From assembly GCA_947489325.1 (NCBI GenBank), contig CANLDA010000016.1, positions 1 to 64,000 on the forward strand: a stretch of 64,000 nt of DNA. Reading direction: 5' to 3'. The position numbers and the translations under genes were made by a program. Within the stretch, counting starts at the first letter, position 1; the number at the start of each line of letters is the position of its first letter. The notes beneath the pieces are model-generated. The model had not been told where the DNA came from and searched no databases. It saw nothing but the letters and a program-made list of their open reading frames with translations. Shown here in pieces: positions 42,767 to 53,615 of the stretch. Origin of the DNA: an uncultured Paracoccaceae bacterium (lineage in GTDB: Bacteria; Pseudomonadota; Alphaproteobacteria; Rhodobacterales; Rhodobacteraceae).

Positions 42767-44908
42767 ATGATACCGGCTGACGAATTGGTCGACCTGGTTC
42801 GCGCCTATAACCCCAAAACAAACGAAGCCAAATTGCGCGAGGCCTATGAATATGGCCGCGAGATGCATGATGGGCAGACCCGCCATTCGGGCGAAGCCTA
42901 TTTCAGCCATCCGATTGCCGTCGCAGCAATCCTTACAGAACAGCAGTTGGATGATGCGACAATCATCACCGCACTGTTGCATGACACCATTGAAGACACC
43001 CAGGCCTCATATTCAGAGGTGGCAGACCGTTTCGGCAACGAAGTTGCCGAATTGGTTGATGGCGTTACCAAACTGACCAACCTGCAACTGTCCAGCACTG
43101 AAACCAAGCAGGCGGAAAACTTTCGCAAACTGTTCATGGCGATGTCCAAGGATCTGCGCGTCATCCTTGTGAAACTGGCAGACCGTTTGCACAACATGCG
43201 CACTATTCGTGCCATGCGTCCGGGTAAACAGACCCAAAAAGCCCGCGAAACCATGGAAATCTATGCTCCGCTGGCCGGACGCATGGGGATGCAATGGATG
43301 CGCGAAGAGCTTGAGGATCTGGCGTTCAAAGTTCTGAACCCCGAAGGGCGCGCATCCATTATGCGCCGCTTTATCACGCTTCAAAAAGAAACCGGGGATG
43401 TGATCGAAAAGATCACTGCCGATATGGTTTTGGAATTGGATAGAAACGGCATTCAGGCCAAGGTCGTTGGTCGCGCCAAGAAGCCCTATTCGATCTGGCG
43501 CAAGATGAAGGAAAAGGAACAGGGCTTTAGTCGCCTGTCCGACATCTACGGGTTCCGCATCATCACGCAGGATGAAACGGATTGTTATCGCGTGCTGGGT
43601 GCGATCCATCAGCGTTGGCGCGCTGTACCGGGGCGGTTTAAGGATTATATCAGCCAACCAAAATCTAACGGATATCGATCGATCCATACCACGGTTTCCG
43701 GGCGCAACGGACGCCGGGTCGAGGTGCAGATACGTACCCAGCAAATGCACGATGTGGCGGAATCAGGTGTGGCCGCGCATTGGTCATATAAGGACGGTGT
43801 GCGCGGCGAAAATCCCTTTGCCGTCGATCCCGCAAAATGGATCAACAGCCTGACCGAACAATTCGATGCCGAAGATGATCACGAGGATTTCCTCGAAGCG
43901 GTTAAGCTTGAGATGTATTCGGATCAGGTGTTTTGCTTCACACCCAAAGGCGATGTTGTAAAGCTGCCGCGTGGCGCGACGCCTTTGGATTTTGCCTATG
44001 CGATTCACACGCGCATTGGGCATGCCTGTGTTGGGGCCAAAATCGACCACATGCGTGTGCCGTTGTGGACGCGAATCAAGAACGGACAACACGTCGAGAT
44101 TATTACCGCCGAAGGACAGTCCCCACAGGCAACATGGCTGGATATTGCGACCACAGGTAAGGCGCGGTCGGCCATTCGTCGCGCATTGCGCGAGGTGGAT
44201 CGTGAACGGTATGTAAAGCTGGGGTTTGAATTGACGCGCGCGGCATTTGAACATGTCGGCAAGAAAGCCACGGATAAGACGCTGGAAACCGCTGCCAAGC
44301 ATTTGCGTCTTGAAAGTCGCGAAGCCTTGCTTGCCCGCATGGGAAGCGCCGAGTTGACTGCACGCGAAGTGGTTCAGGCGGTTTATCCCGATCTGGCGCC
44401 GGATGAAAGCGATGAAATCAGTCGTGAACGCGCCGTTATTGGCCTGACCGAAGAGCAGATTTTCAAGCGCGCGCCCTGTTGCAAACCTTTGCCCGGAGAG
44501 CGGATCATAGGTCTGACGTATCGCGGCCATGGAGTGGTGGTGCACGCAATAGATTGCGAAGCTCTGAGCCATTTTGAGGATCAGACAGAACGCTGGCTTG
44601 ACCTACATTGGCAGCCCGGAAAACACAAAGCGATCTATGCCGTGACGCTCGAGTTGACCATTGGCAATGATGCGGGGGTTCTAGGTCGCATTTGCACATT
44701 GATCGGAGAGCATAAGGCGAATATCTCTGATCTGGAATTTGTTGATCGGAAACCAGATTTTTACCGTCTGCTGGTTAGCGTTGAATTGCGGGATTCAGAG
44801 CATCTGCATTCCCTAATGCTTGCGCTTGAGGCGGAAAGTGATGTGGCGATGATTGAACGGTACAGAAACCCTGAAAAGGCACGTATGCCATTTGGGGCGC
44901 AACAATAG
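42767..44908 (+). CDS. rsh: Bifunctional (p)ppGpp synthetase/hydrolase (RelA/SpoT homologue)
   Basis: A 713-residue long RSH protein. Domains in order: HD hydrolase (about 25-180, HSGEAYFSHPIAVAA and LLHDTIEDT), synthetase (about 230-360, YGFRIITQDETDCYRV and SNGYRSIHTTV), TGS (about 385-445), helical/zinc-finger region (CCKPLPGERIIGLT) and a C-terminal ACT domain (KANISDLEFVDR). Both active centres look intact, so it should make and destroy the stringent alarmone. This is the single-RSH pattern of alphaproteobacteria. Confidence 0.96.
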   Translation: MIPADELVDLVRAYNPKTNEAKLREAYEYGREMHDGQTRHSGEAYFSHPIAVAAILTEQQLDDATIITALLHDTIEDTQASYSEVADRFGNEVAELVDGVTKLTNLQLSSTETKQAENFRKLFMAMSKDLRVILVKLADRLHNMRTIRAMRPGKQTQKARETMEIYAPLAGRMGMQWMREELEDLAFKVLNPEGRASIMRRFITLQKETGDVIEKITADMVLELDRNGIQAKVVGRAKKPYSIWRKMKEKEQGFSRLSDIYGFRIITQDETDCYRVLGAIHQRWRAVPGRFKDYISQPKSNGYRSIHTTVSGRNGRRVEVQIRTQQMHDVAESGVAAHWSYKDGVRGENPFAVDPAKWINSLTEQFDAEDDHEDFLEAVKLEMYSDQVFCFTPKGDVVKLPRGATPLDFAYAIHTRIGHACVGAKIDHMRVPLWTRIKNGQHVEIITAEGQSPQATWLDIATTGKARSAIRRALREVDRERYVKLGFELTRAAFEHVGKKATDKTLETAAKHLRLESREALLARMGSAELTAREVVQAVYPDLAPDESDEISRERAVIGLTEEQIFKRAPCCKPLPGERIIGLTYRGHGVVVHAIDCEALSHFEDQTERWLDLHWQPGKHKAIYAVTLELTIGNDAGVLGRICTLIGEHKANISDLEFVDRKPDFYRLLVSVELRDSEHLHSLMLALEAESDVAMIERYRNPEKARMPFGAQQ

Positions 44909-44918
44909 GGGAACCCTC

Positions 44919-45599
44919 GTGGTTTTTAAAAGACGGGACAAGCGGTCTCTTCTCAAAGCTATAGGACAGTTCCTTTGGCCCCGTGGTGGTTGGGCCAGAG
45001 CCTATCATTATGTGCGTTTACGTCTGCACCGTCTGCCCGGCAGCCCCGAAAAAATTGCACGTGGTATCTGGGCGGGTGTCTTTGCGGCTTTTACCCCGTT
45101 TTATACAATGCACTTTGTCGTGGCCTTTTTGTTGGCACGTCTTCTGCGTGGGAATATTCTTGCGGCACTCTTAGGGACGTTCTTTGGCAATCCATTGACC
45201 TATTTGCCGATTGGTGTTGTATCCCTTCAAACGGGTCATTTCCTTTTGGGAACAGACTTTGAAGAAGGCGACAAAAGTACGCTCTTGGGAAAGTTCGCCA
45301 ATGCGGGCACCGATTTTTATTCCAATATCGTGGCGATGTTCACAGATAAGGATATGGATTGGCATGGTCTGTCGATTTTCTATGAAGAGGTGTTTTACCC
45401 TTACATGATCGGTGGCATCGTTCCAGGTATTATCGCTGCATCTGTGTGCTACTACCTCAGTGTTCCTGTTATCCGGGCCTATCAAAAACGACGCGCAGGC
45501 AAGCTTAAGGCCAAATTTGAGGTCCTAAAGCAAAAAGCCCTGCATCTGGGTGACAAGAAAAACAACCGCGCCGATCAAGGAAAAGATCCCGACGTATAA
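44919..45599 (+). CDS. DUF2062 domain-containing membrane protein
   Basis: A 226-residue membrane protein. The DUF2062 domain (about 30-190) carries GSPEKIARGIWAGVFAAFTPFYTMHF in two parts, followed by RGNILAALLGTFFGNPLTYLP, typical of the family. Two to four transmembrane helices and a basic C-terminal helix follow. GTG start 44919, after TAGGGGAACCC, 10 bp after rsh. Its function is unknown. Confidence 0.85.
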   Translation: MVFKRRDKRSLLKAIGQFLWPRGGWARAYHYVRLRLHRLPGSPEKIARGIWAGVFAAFTPFYTMHFVVAFLLARLLRGNILAALLGTFFGNPLTYLPIGVVSLQTGHFLLGTDFEEGDKSTLLGKFANAGTDFYSNIVAMFTDKDMDWHGLSIFYEEVFYPYMIGGIVPGIIAASVCYYLSVPVIRAYQKRRAGKLKAKFEVLKQKALHLGDKKNNRADQGKDPDV

Positions 45600-45683
45600 G
45601 CGTTACGGGTACAATAAATCAGTTTTAACTTTACGATGTCGGCAATAGGCTTGGCAGAACGTTGAACTTTCTGGAGCCAAAAA

Positions 45684-46418
45684 ATGTTGCGTCTGGGTGT
45701 GAATATTGACCACGTGGCCACGGTGCGAAACGCACGCGGTGGGGCCTATCCTGATCCTGTGCGTGCGGCAAAAATTGCAGAGCAAGCTGGCGCCGATGGT
45801 ATCACTGCGCATTTGCGCGAAGATCGGCGTCATATTCTGGACGATGATATTGATCGCCTGATGGATGCCCTGACCGTGCCGTTGAATTTTGAAATGGCCG
45901 CGACCGAAGAAATGCAAGCAATTGCGCTGCGTCATAAGCCTCATGCGGTTTGCATCGTACCAGAAAAACGAGAAGAAAAGACCACCGAAGGCGGACTTGA
46001 GGTCGCGCGTGAGGAAAATAAGCTGGCGCATTACATCGCCCCCTTGCGGGAGGCAGGGTGCCGTGTGTCGATTTTTATTGCGGCGGACCAACCCCAGATC
46101 GAAGCGGCCAATCGCATTGGCGCACAGGTGATTGAATTGCACACCGGCGCCTATTGCGATTTTCACGCGGAAGGGGACTTTGACAAACGTGATGCGGAAC
46201 TTTTGCGTTTGCGTGAGATGGCGACATTTGCGCATTCTCTGGGTCTAGAGGTGCACGCGGGTCATGGTCTGACATTTGAGTCCGTTGCACCGATTGCCGC
46301 TTTGCCAGAAGTGATGGAGTTGAACATTGGGCATTTCTTGATTGGTGAGGCAATATTTGCCGGGTTGGAACCCGCCATTGCCCAGATGCGCCGCCTGATG
46401 GACGAGGCCCGCGTTTGA
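45684..46418 (+). CDS. pdxJ: Pyridoxine 5'-phosphate synthase
   Basis: A 244-residue TIM-barrel enzyme that closes the vitamin B6 ring from 1-deoxyxylulose 5-phosphate and 3-amino-1-phosphonooxyacetone. Motifs: [56 protein letters not shown] and HAGHGLTFE. It meets the many PLP-dependent enzymes of the window in demand. It overlaps the next gene by 4 bp. Confidence 0.96.
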   Translation: MLRLGVNIDHVATVRNARGGAYPDPVRAAKIAEQAGADGITAHLREDRRHILDDDIDRLMDALTVPLNFEMAATEEMQAIALRHKPHAVCIVPEKREEKTTEGGLEVAREENKLAHYIAPLREAGCRVSIFIAADQPQIEAANRIGAQVIELHTGAYCDFHAEGDFDKRDAELLRLREMATFAHSLGLEVHAGHGLTFESVAPIAALPEVMELNIGHFLIGEAIFAGLEPAIAQMRRLMDEARV

Positions 46419-47032
46419 GCGGTTATGAAACATTTCTGATTGTGGTGGCATGGATGGTTGCCGGCGGCAGTCCTGGTCCAGCGACATTGGCGATTTCGGG
46501 AACATCCATGGAGCAAGGACGCAAACCCGGTTTAACCATTGCATTTGGGATTCTATGTGGTTCTGCCAGTTGGGGGATTGCTGCCGCACTGGGAATGAGT
46601 GCGCTGATGATGGCCAACGCGTGGATGTTTGAGGCGATCCGCTATGTCGGTGCCGCGTATTTGTTGTTTTTGGCTGTCAAATCACTGCGTAACGTGATGC
46701 GCCCACCAAAACCCCAGACGGCCAAAACACATCGTGGAAAGCTGTTCCTGAAGGGGATGTTATTGCACATCACCAATCCCAAGGCAATTTTGGCTTGGGG
46801 TGCGATTTATGCAATTGCATTGCCTGAAGGCGCGGCCGCTGCACTGGTTTGGTCTCTTTTTGTGGTGTTGATTGGAGCATCAGCCACGGTATTTCTGGGC
46901 TATGCGGTGATGTTTTCTTCGCATCGCGTCTCAAACGGGTACATACGTCTGCGTCGCTGGTTTGACTTGGTGTTTGCCGCCCTTTTTGGGGCCGCTAGCC
47001 TGAAAATCCTGACCGCCCGCCTAGAGGTGTAA
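46415..47032 (+). CDS. LysE family amino acid exporter
   Basis: A 205-residue membrane protein with six transmembrane helices of the LysE/RhtB export family. The N-terminal [21 protein letters not shown] and the [17 protein letters not shown] motif in the middle are characteristic. It starts with TTG at 46415, overlapping the pdxJ stop (TTGA), so it is translationally coupled. Exported compound unknown. Confidence 0.85.
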   Translation: MSGYETFLIVVAWMVAGGSPGPATLAISGTSMEQGRKPGLTIAFGILCGSASWGIAAALGMSALMMANAWMFEAIRYVGAAYLLFLAVKSLRNVMRPPKPQTAKTHRGKLFLKGMLLHITNPKAILAWGAIYAIALPEGAAAALVWSLFVVLIGASATVFLGYAVMFSSHRVSNGYIRLRRWFDLVFAALFGAASLKILTARLEV

Positions 47033-47068
47033 CATGCATACAGCAACTGTTGTGAAGGGTATTCAGAT

Positions 47069-47470
47069 ATGATCCTTGGTATTGGAACAGACCTTGCCAA
47101 TATTGAACGTATTGCTGGAACATTGGATCGGTTCGGTGACAGGTTTCGCAATCGTGTATTTACTGAGGTTGAATTGGCCAAAGCCGCGCGACGCAAGGAT
47201 GAGGCAGGTACATTGGCCAAACGTTGGGCCGCCAAAGAGGCGTGTTCCAAGGCATTGGGCACAGGTCTTGCGATGGGCATAAGTTGGCGCGATATGGCCG
47301 TCAGCAATATGCGAACCGGGCAACCCACAATGGAAGTGACTGGTTGGGCAAAAGAGCGGCTCGCCGAGATGACGCCAGATCACCATGACGCGGTCATTCA
47401 CGTAACTCTTACGGACGACCACCCTTGGGCGCAGGCCTTTGTGGTTATCGAGGCACGCCCCACCGCGTGA
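47069..47470 (+). CDS. acpS: Holo-[acyl-carrier-protein] synthase
   Basis: A 133-residue phosphopantetheinyl transferase that activates the fatty-acid [15 protein letters not shown] at the start and [15 protein letters not shown] hold the Mg2+-binding Asp and Glu. It belongs to the usual pdxJ-acpS-lepB-rnc order, here with an exporter gene inserted before it. Confidence 0.95.
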   Translation: MILGIGTDLANIERIAGTLDRFGDRFRNRVFTEVELAKAARRKDEAGTLAKRWAAKEACSKALGTGLAMGISWRDMAVSNMRTGQPTMEVTGWAKERLAEMTPDHHDAVIHVTLTDDHPWAQAFVVIEARPTA

Positions 47471-47598
47471 TATCACGCCATCACGTTTTCATGGCAAAGT
47501 TACCTTGTGTGAGGGATGAGCTTTGTTTGGGCGAGAACGCGCCCCATTTTAAAGCTCTCAATAAACAACCCATAGAAAGTTGTTCACCAGCGGCGGGT

Positions 47599-47628
47599 TG
47601 ACTTGCCCTGTCTGGCCCCTCATGTATC
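47599..47628 (+). promoter_or_regulatory. Candidate promoter of lepB-rnc
   Basis: TTGACT (47599-47604) and ATGTAT (47623-47628) are separated by 18 bp. Position suits lepB, which starts 27 bp downstream. Confidence 0.4.
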
Positions 47629-47654
47629 GGCCAACGCATACTGGAGATATCTCT

Positions 47655-48494
47655 ATGGCATCTGAGGCCAAGGAAAAATCTGGCGGACTGATTGAGACCG
47701 TCAAAACCATCGTTTATGCCCTTTTGATCGCAGGCATTTTCCGCAGTCTGTTTTTTCAACCGTTCTGGATTCCATCCGGGTCGATGAAAAACACGTTGCT
47801 CATCGGGGATTTTCTGTTCGTGAACAAGATGACCTATGGGTATTCCTATGCGTCTTGCCCGTCGGTTCGCATTGGCATGCTTGGTATCAATATTGATGCC
47901 AAGGACATCTGCGGTATGTTCGATGGTGATAACACGCGTTTGTTCGGCTCCGATCCAGAACGCGGCGACGTGGTGGTATTTCGCCATCCGCGTACAGGTT
48001 CTGATTATATCAAGCGTTTGGTTGGCCTTCCGGGTGATCGCATACAGATGAAAGAGGGACTGCTGTACATCAACGGCACGCCAGTCAAAATCGAAGAAGC
48101 GGGCCTGTTCGAGGAAACCAAGGAACGTCAGGGCCCGCAGGGTTTTACACCCCGTTGCAGCAATGATCCCGTTGGGCTTGGTGGCCGCTGTGTCAAGGAA
48201 CGCTTGATCGAAACGCTTCCGGGTGGGGTCAGCCATGAAATTCTGAACGTGACGCGCACTTATGCGGATGCAACCAACGTCTTCACGGTGCCTGAGGGTC
48301 ATTTCTTCTTTATGGGAGACAACCGCGATAATTCCACCGACAGCCGTGTTCCACAGGCGGCCGGCGGTGTTGGCTTTGTGCCACTTGAAAACCTGATTGG
48401 TCGCGCGGATCGCATTATGTTCAGCTCTGCCGGACGATCCATGTTTGCGTTCTGGACATGGCGGGGTGATCGTTTCTTTAAGGCGATCAATTGA
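47655..48494 (+). CDS. lepB: Signal peptidase I
   Basis: A 279-residue membrane protease that removes signal peptides. An N-terminal membrane anchor (about residues 12-30) precedes the catalytic serine in [14 protein letters not shown] and the lysine in [30 protein letters not shown] is the C-terminal box. It carries a cysteine-containing insertion (ASCPSV and AKDICGMFD, plus PRCSND and GRCVKE). ATG 47655 has TGGAG upstream. Coupled to rnc by a 4-bp overlap. Confidence 0.95.
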   Translation: MASEAKEKSGGLIETVKTIVYALLIAGIFRSLFFQPFWIPSGSMKNTLLIGDFLFVNKMTYGYSYASCPSVRIGMLGINIDAKDICGMFDGDNTRLFGSDPERGDVVVFRHPRTGSDYIKRLVGLPGDRIQMKEGLLYINGTPVKIEEAGLFEETKERQGPQGFTPRCSNDPVGLGGRCVKERLIETLPGGVSHEILNVTRTYADATNVFTVPEGHFFFMGDNRDNSTDSRVPQAAGGVGFVPLENLIGRADRIMFSSAGRSMFAFWTWRGDRFFKAIN

Positions 48495-49174
48495 AACTGG
48501 CAGCGGAATTGAAGGCGCTTGAGGCGCGGCTGGGCTATAGATTTCAACAGCCCGAGCTGTTGGTGCGCGCAGTTACGCATTCCTCAATGTCATCGCCAAC
48601 ACGGTCAGACAATCAGCGCTTGGAATTTCTGGGCGACCGGGTGTTGGGTCTGGTGATGGCTGAGGCTGTGCTTGAGGCGGACACCCAAGCCACCGAAGGC
48701 CAACTTGCACCGCGGTTCAACGCACTTGTGCGTAAAGAAGCATGCGCCGAGGTGGCACGTGATATCGTTCTGGGTGATGCGTTGAAACTTGGCCGGTCTG
48801 AAATGATGTCAGGTGGGCGGCGTAAATTGGCGCTGTTGGGCGATGCGATGGAAGCGGTGATTGCCGCAGTTTATCTTGATGGTGGATTTGATGCCGCCAA
48901 AGCATTGATTATTCGCCTGTGGGGTGGTCGCATCCATCAGGTCGAGGCCGATGCGCGTGATGCAAAAACATCGCTTCAGGAATGGGCGCAGGCACGTAAA
49001 CTCCCACCACCGCAATATGAAACGATCTCGCGCAGTGGTCCTGATCATGCTCCGGTATTCACCATTGCGGCACGTCTGAAAAATGGTGAAAGCGCCGAAG
49101 CCAGTGCCGGATCCAAGCGTCAGGCCGAACAGGCCGCTGCCAAGGCATTGCTGGATCGTCTTGAGGCCAAATAG
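48491..49174 (+). CDS. rnc: Ribonuclease III
   Basis: A 227-residue double-strand RNA endonuclease that processes rRNA precursors and regulatory RNAs. The signature is [19 protein letters not shown], and [19 protein letters not shown] carries the metal-binding Asp and Glu. A C-terminal dsRNA-binding domain begins around residue 157. Start TTG at 48491, overlapping the lepB stop. The usual partner era is about 11.8 kb away here rather than adjacent. Confidence 0.95.
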   Translation: MKLAAELKALEARLGYRFQQPELLVRAVTHSSMSSPTRSDNQRLEFLGDRVLGLVMAEAVLEADTQATEGQLAPRFNALVRKEACAEVARDIVLGDALKLGRSEMMSGGRRKLALLGDAMEAVIAAVYLDGGFDAAKALIIRLWGGRIHQVEADARDAKTSLQEWAQARKLPPPQYETISRSGPDHAPVFTIAARLKNGESAEASAGSKRQAEQAAAKALLDRLEAK

Positions 49175-49274
49175 GCTGTGACACTTTTCCACGGGGTGGC
49201 GCGTGGTTTGGCAATTCACAAGGGCCGTTTTGTTCAATAAACCATGCTCTTGTTCCTGAGTAAGAGCCAAACCC

Positions 49275-50933
49275 ATGCAGCGCAAAAGATCCGAATTGTT
49301 GATGCCCGCAGGCAACCTGCGCAAATTGAAACTGGCGATCCTTTATGGCGCGGATGCGGTGTATCTGGGCACGCCAGATATGTCCTTGCGCACGAAATCG
49401 GAATTCTCGCTTGAGGATGTGATCGAAGGGGTGGAATTTTGCCATCAACATGGGCGGCGCGCCTATCTCACGCTGAACTTGTTTTCGCACAACAAAGACA
49501 TTCCAAAGTTGGATGAATACATTCAAACCGTGCGCAAGGTAAAACCGGACGGGTTGATCATCGCCGATCCGGGGGTGTTCCAATATGTGCGCGAACATGC
49601 ACCTGAATTGCCGCTGCATATTTCGACGCAGGCCAATATCTGTTCGTGGTTGTCCGTGAAATTCTGGGAAGCCCAAGGAGCCGAACTGGTGGTTTTGGCA
49701 CGCGAAGTGTCCTATCCCGAGTTGGTCGAAATTCGTGAGAAATGCCCGGATATTAAGCTGGAGGCCTTTGTCCACGGCGCAATGTGCATGACCTACTCTG
49801 GGCGCTGTCTCTTGTCTAATTTTATGGCCGAGCGGGGTGCCAATCAGGGGAACTGCGCGAACTCTTGCCGCTGGAACTATGGGCTGAAACTGCGCCTCAA
49901 AGATGGTACGCGAGAAGAAATCCGCATTACTGAGGAAAATGCTGATCTGTTTGAATTCCTGCTTGAAGAAGGGTGCCGCCCGGGGGAATTGATGCCGATC
50001 GAGGAAGATGACCGGGGTTCATATATTCTCAACTCTCGTGATCTGTGCATTATGCCCAAGCTGGATGAATACCTGAAAATAGGCGTCGACAGCCTTAAGG
50101 TCGAAGGTCGCGGAAAATCCGAATATTATTGCGCCATTGTCGCACGCGCCTATCGTATGGCGATTGATGACTATTATGAGGATCCCGAAAACTGGGATCC
50201 AAAGCCGTACATGCGAGAGTTGGAAGCCGTTGGAAATCGGGGCTATACCCTTGCCTTTCATGAGGGACGCCTGAGCAATTATTCGCATGATTACGAACAC
50301 ACTGCATCCTTGGCGCAGTGGGAATATGCGGGTGTTGTGCGCGAGGTCACGGATGAAGCGTTCTTGGTTGAGGTTAAAAACAAACTGGTCGCGGGTGAAG
50401 TGCTGGAATTCGTCTCGCCTATCGCACGCGAAACGGTTCTGTTGAGGGTTTATGATTTTCATAACGCCGAAAACGGCAAGCGCACCGAGGTTGTCCAAGG
50501 TAGCACCAAAACGGTCATCCGTTTGCCGTTCACGCTGTTTGACCACGAAGACATTGATGACCTTAAGGCGCGCTTTCCTGTCTATTCCGTCATGCGCAAG
50601 GAACGGGCGTTGACGGCTGAACAGTGGAACCGCATTCGCTTTGATAAGTTGACGCAAGGTTTGGAAATTTCTGGCAAGGATAATCCAAAGGCGTATGAAC
50701 GCCGCCGTGATGCTTTGGTTGAGAGTATCGGAGATGATGTCGAGGAGCGTCGTTTTAAAACCAATCGCGTGGGTACTGAAGGGTGCTGCGGGAAGGGATG
50801 CAATGGCTGTTTGATCTTCTGGCAAGACGCTCAATATGCCAAAGCACGTGAGGTATTGCTACAACGCAAACAAGGCGCACAACTTAGTCGGGCTGAGGCA
50901 AAATCTCTGAAAACAGTACCTATCCTAACCTAA
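49275..50933 (+). CDS. U32 family peptidase-like protein (TrhP/YegQ type)
   Basis: A 552-residue protein of family U32, now linked to hydroxylation of tRNA U34 (TrhP) or 23S rRNA C2501 (RlhA) through prephenate-dependent chemistry. The U32 signature EAFVHGAMCMTYSGRCLLSN is at about residues 163-182. C-terminal cysteines (GTEGCCGKGCNGC) add a possible FeS or metal site. Length exceeds TrhP (about 450), so the exact subgroup is unclear. Single gene, 100 bp after rnc. Confidence 0.85.
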   Translation: MQRKRSELLMPAGNLRKLKLAILYGADAVYLGTPDMSLRTKSEFSLEDVIEGVEFCHQHGRRAYLTLNLFSHNKDIPKLDEYIQTVRKVKPDGLIIADPGVFQYVREHAPELPLHISTQANICSWLSVKFWEAQGAELVVLAREVSYPELVEIREKCPDIKLEAFVHGAMCMTYSGRCLLSNFMAERGANQGNCANSCRWNYGLKLRLKDGTREEIRITEENADLFEFLLEEGCRPGELMPIEEDDRGSYILNSRDLCIMPKLDEYLKIGVDSLKVEGRGKSEYYCAIVARAYRMAIDDYYEDPENWDPKPYMRELEAVGNRGYTLAFHEGRLSNYSHDYEHTASLAQWEYAGVVREVTDEAFLVEVKNKLVAGEVLEFVSPIARETVLLRVYDFHNAENGKRTEVVQGSTKTVIRLPFTLFDHEDIDDLKARFPVYSVMRKERALTAEQWNRIRFDKLTQGLEISGKDNPKAYERRRDALVESIGDDVEERRFKTNRVGTEGCCGKGCNGCLIFWQDAQYAKAREVLLQRKQGAQLSRAEAKSLKTVPILT

Positions 50934-51068
50934 GCATGCGTGCGTTAGCCTTAGGCGCGGAAAACTGCACATAAGTTCTGTTCACAAGGGCACACATTTT
51001 CCCTATCCCCATTGCTTGTTATCGGTTGCCCGATTACCTTCACATAACCCTCTTTCAAGGAGCTTTAT

Positions 51069-52784
51069 GTGATTTCCTTTTTGCGCCAAACCCTGACCGC
51101 CGCGACCCTTTTAGCAACGATTGGCTCGCCCGCATTTTCCGATGGTTTTGCTGGATCATATTTGGCGGGACGACAAGCACTCTATACCAGCGATTTCAAG
51201 CAGGCCGCGCAATATTACACTAAGGCGCTGACACGTGATCCATCTAACCCGGTGTTGATGGAAAACGCGATTGTCTCGCATCTTTCGCTTGGTCAAATTG
51301 ATCGTGCGCTTCCGATCGCTCGCAAGATGGCCGCCGATGGGTTCGACAACCAGATTGGTCAGATGATTTTGGTGGCGGGACTGGTGCAACAGGAAAATTA
51401 TGAAGAAGTCCTGTCTCGTGTTGTTGAAAAAAAGGCCGTGGGGCCTTTGGTGGATGGGTTGCTAAAGGCTTGGGCGCATGTTGGGCGTGGTGCAATGTCT
51501 GACGCGCTGGTCGCATTTGATGCGGTCGCAGCCGAGCCGGGCCTGTCAGGCTTTGCCATGTATCATAAGGCTTTGGCGCATGCGTCAGTTGGTGATTTCG
51601 AAGGGGCCGAAGCAATTTATGCCGCCGATTCCAGTGGATCGGTTCAAATGACCCGCCGTGGGGCCATCGCACGCATTCAATCCCTCAGTCAACTTGACCG
51701 TAACGAGGACGCACTTGCCCATCTTGAGACGACCTTTGGCACCGATCTTGATCCTGGCTTGCGTGCGTTTCGTGATCAATTGCAAGCGGGTGACATGCTC
51801 CCCTTTACCGTGGTGCAGGATGCCCAGGATGGGTTGGCAGAGGTGTTTTATTCCGTGGCCGGCGCACTAGAGGCAGAGGCGGGTGTGGATTACACGCTGT
51901 TTTACACACGTGTTGCAGAATACCTGCGCCCGGATCACGTCGATGCGCTTTTGCTGAGTGCCAATTTGCTGGAACGCATGGAACGATTCGAGTTGGCCTC
52001 GGCGGCTTATCAACGTGTTCCTGCCGATCACGAGGCGTTTCACGCTGCAGAACTGGGACGGGCCGAAGCCTTGCGCCGTTCTGATCGTCTTGAGGCGGCT
52101 GTTGAGGTGTTGGAACAGCTGGTGCGCACTCATGGTGACTTGCCAATCGTGCATTCTAATCTGGGTGATCTTTACCGGCAGCAAAAAGAGTACAGTGGCG
52201 CGGTGGCCGCCTATGATGCAGCACTTGCTCTTTACGAAGCGGATTCTCAAGAGCGCAACCAGTGGTTCCTGCATTATGCGCGCGGCATCTCGCATGAACG
52301 CCTTAAAGATTGGCCAAGCGCCGAATCTGATTTCCGTCGCGCGCTGGAGCTGAACCCCGAACAGCCACAGGTTTTGAATTATCTTGGCTATTCCATGGTC
52401 GAAAAAGAGGTCAATCTGGACGAGGCGCTGGGAATGATCGAACGCGCCGTCACACGCCAACCTGACAGTGGATATATCGTGGATAGCCTTGGTTGGGTTC
52501 TCTATCGTCTTGGACGTTATGATGACGCGGTGGTGCAACTGGAACGCGCGGTAGAATTGATGCCGATTGATCCCATTGTGAATGACCACCTTGGCGATGT
52601 CCTCTGGGCTGTTGGGCGCACGCTTGAGGCAGAATTTCAATGGAAACGTGCCTTATCTTTCGTGGATGCTGAGACCGAAGAAGAAGCCAAGCCAGACCGC
52701 ATTCGCCGCAAACTGGAAATCGGGCTGGACGCGGTGTTGCAAGAAGAAGGCTCTGAGCCGCTAAAAGTTGCCGATGACACCTAA
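51069..52784 (+). CDS. Secreted tetratricopeptide repeat protein
   Basis: A 571-residue protein with a signal peptide (about 1-24: [23 protein letters not shown]). A run of TPR units fills the rest (for example [19 protein letters not shown], then later [19 protein letters not shown] and [20 protein letters not shown]). Such proteins are scaffolds for envelope or outer-membrane assembly. The start is GTG 51069, with AAGGAG upstream. It overlaps ispE by 11 bp. Confidence 0.87.
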   Translation: MISFLRQTLTAATLLATIGSPAFSDGFAGSYLAGRQALYTSDFKQAAQYYTKALTRDPSNPVLMENAIVSHLSLGQIDRALPIARKMAADGFDNQIGQMILVAGLVQQENYEEVLSRVVEKKAVGPLVDGLLKAWAHVGRGAMSDALVAFDAVAAEPGLSGFAMYHKALAHASVGDFEGAEAIYAADSSGSVQMTRRGAIARIQSLSQLDRNEDALAHLETTFGTDLDPGLRAFRDQLQAGDMLPFTVVQDAQDGLAEVFYSVAGALEAEAGVDYTLFYTRVAEYLRPDHVDALLLSANLLERMERFELASAAYQRVPADHEAFHAAELGRAEALRRSDRLEAAVEVLEQLVRTHGDLPIVHSNLGDLYRQQKEYSGAVAAYDAALALYEADSQERNQWFLHYARGISHERLKDWPSAESDFRRALELNPEQPQVLNYLGYSMVEKEVNLDEALGMIERAVTRQPDSGYIVDSLGWVLYRLGRYDDAVVQLERAVELMPIDPIVNDHLGDVLWAVGRTLEAEFQWKRALSFVDAETEEEAKPDRIRRKLEIGLDAVLQEEGSEPLKVADDT

Positions 52785-53598
52785 GGTTACAGCCTTTGCA
52801 CCTGCCAAGATCAATCTGACCCTGCATGTGACCGGACAGCGTGCGGATGGCTATCATCTTTTACAATCGCTTGTGGTCTTTGCTGATGTCGGGGATCGGA
52901 TCACTGTGTCCCCGGCGCAAGAGTTGTCTCTTACGGTAACGGGTCCACTGTCAGCCGGGGTTCCGACGGATGCCACAAACCTTGTCTTGCGCGCTGCGCG
53001 TGAAATCGGGGTTTTGGGTGCAGAGATAACTCTTGAAAAACACCTGCCTGCGGCAGCGGGAATTGGAGGTGGATCATCTGATGCGGCGGCCGCCCTACGC
53101 GCGCTTCACCAGATGACGGGCGTTGATTTACCCAAGGATCAAGGCCTGTCCCTTGGTGCCGATGTGCCTGTCTGTCTAAGGGCACAAGCCGCTCTTATGG
53201 AGGGTATTGGTGAGGATATTTCACCGATGCCAGAGCTTCCACCATTGCCGACTGTCCTGATCAATCCACGTGTGGATGTCCCCACACCAGCAGTTTTTAA
53301 GGCCCTTATATGTAAAGACAACCCGGCGATGTCTGTCGTGCCACAGAACGCGTCTTTCGATGAATTCTGTGACTGGCTCGCTGATCAACGAAATGACCTG
53401 CAAGCCCCTGCAATACAGCACGCCCCTCAGATCACACAGGTTTTGGAGGCGCTGCAAGGCGCGCGGCTTGTGCGGATGTCAGGGTCTGGTGCCACCTGCT
53501 TTGGTCTTTATCCTGATGTGTCTCAGGCAAAAGCGGCCGCCGCGGCCATTCAGGCTGCTCATCCGCAATGGTGGGTCACGGCCACGACTTTGGCCTGA
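52774..53598 (+). CDS. ispE: 4-diphosphocytidyl-2-C-methyl-D-erythritol kinase
   Basis: A 274-residue GHMP kinase of the MEP isoprenoid pathway. The N-terminal [20 protein letters not shown] and the phosphate loop [18 protein letters not shown] are diagnostic. Start ATG 52774 (MTPKV); TTG 52768 is an alternative. It overlaps the preceding TPR gene and lies beside a polyprenyl synthase, both consuming IPP-derived units. Confidence 0.94.
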   Translation: MTPKVTAFAPAKINLTLHVTGQRADGYHLLQSLVVFADVGDRITVSPAQELSLTVTGPLSAGVPTDATNLVLRAAREIGVLGAEITLEKHLPAAAGIGGGSSDAAAALRALHQMTGVDLPKDQGLSLGADVPVCLRAQAALMEGIGEDISPMPELPPLPTVLINPRVDVPTPAVFKALICKDNPAMSVVPQNASFDEFCDWLADQRNDLQAPAIQHAPQITQVLEALQGARLVRMSGSGATCFGLYPDVSQAKAAAAAIQAAHPQWWVTATTLA

Positions 53599-53615
53599 CC
53601 CCCAATCGCCTCAGA

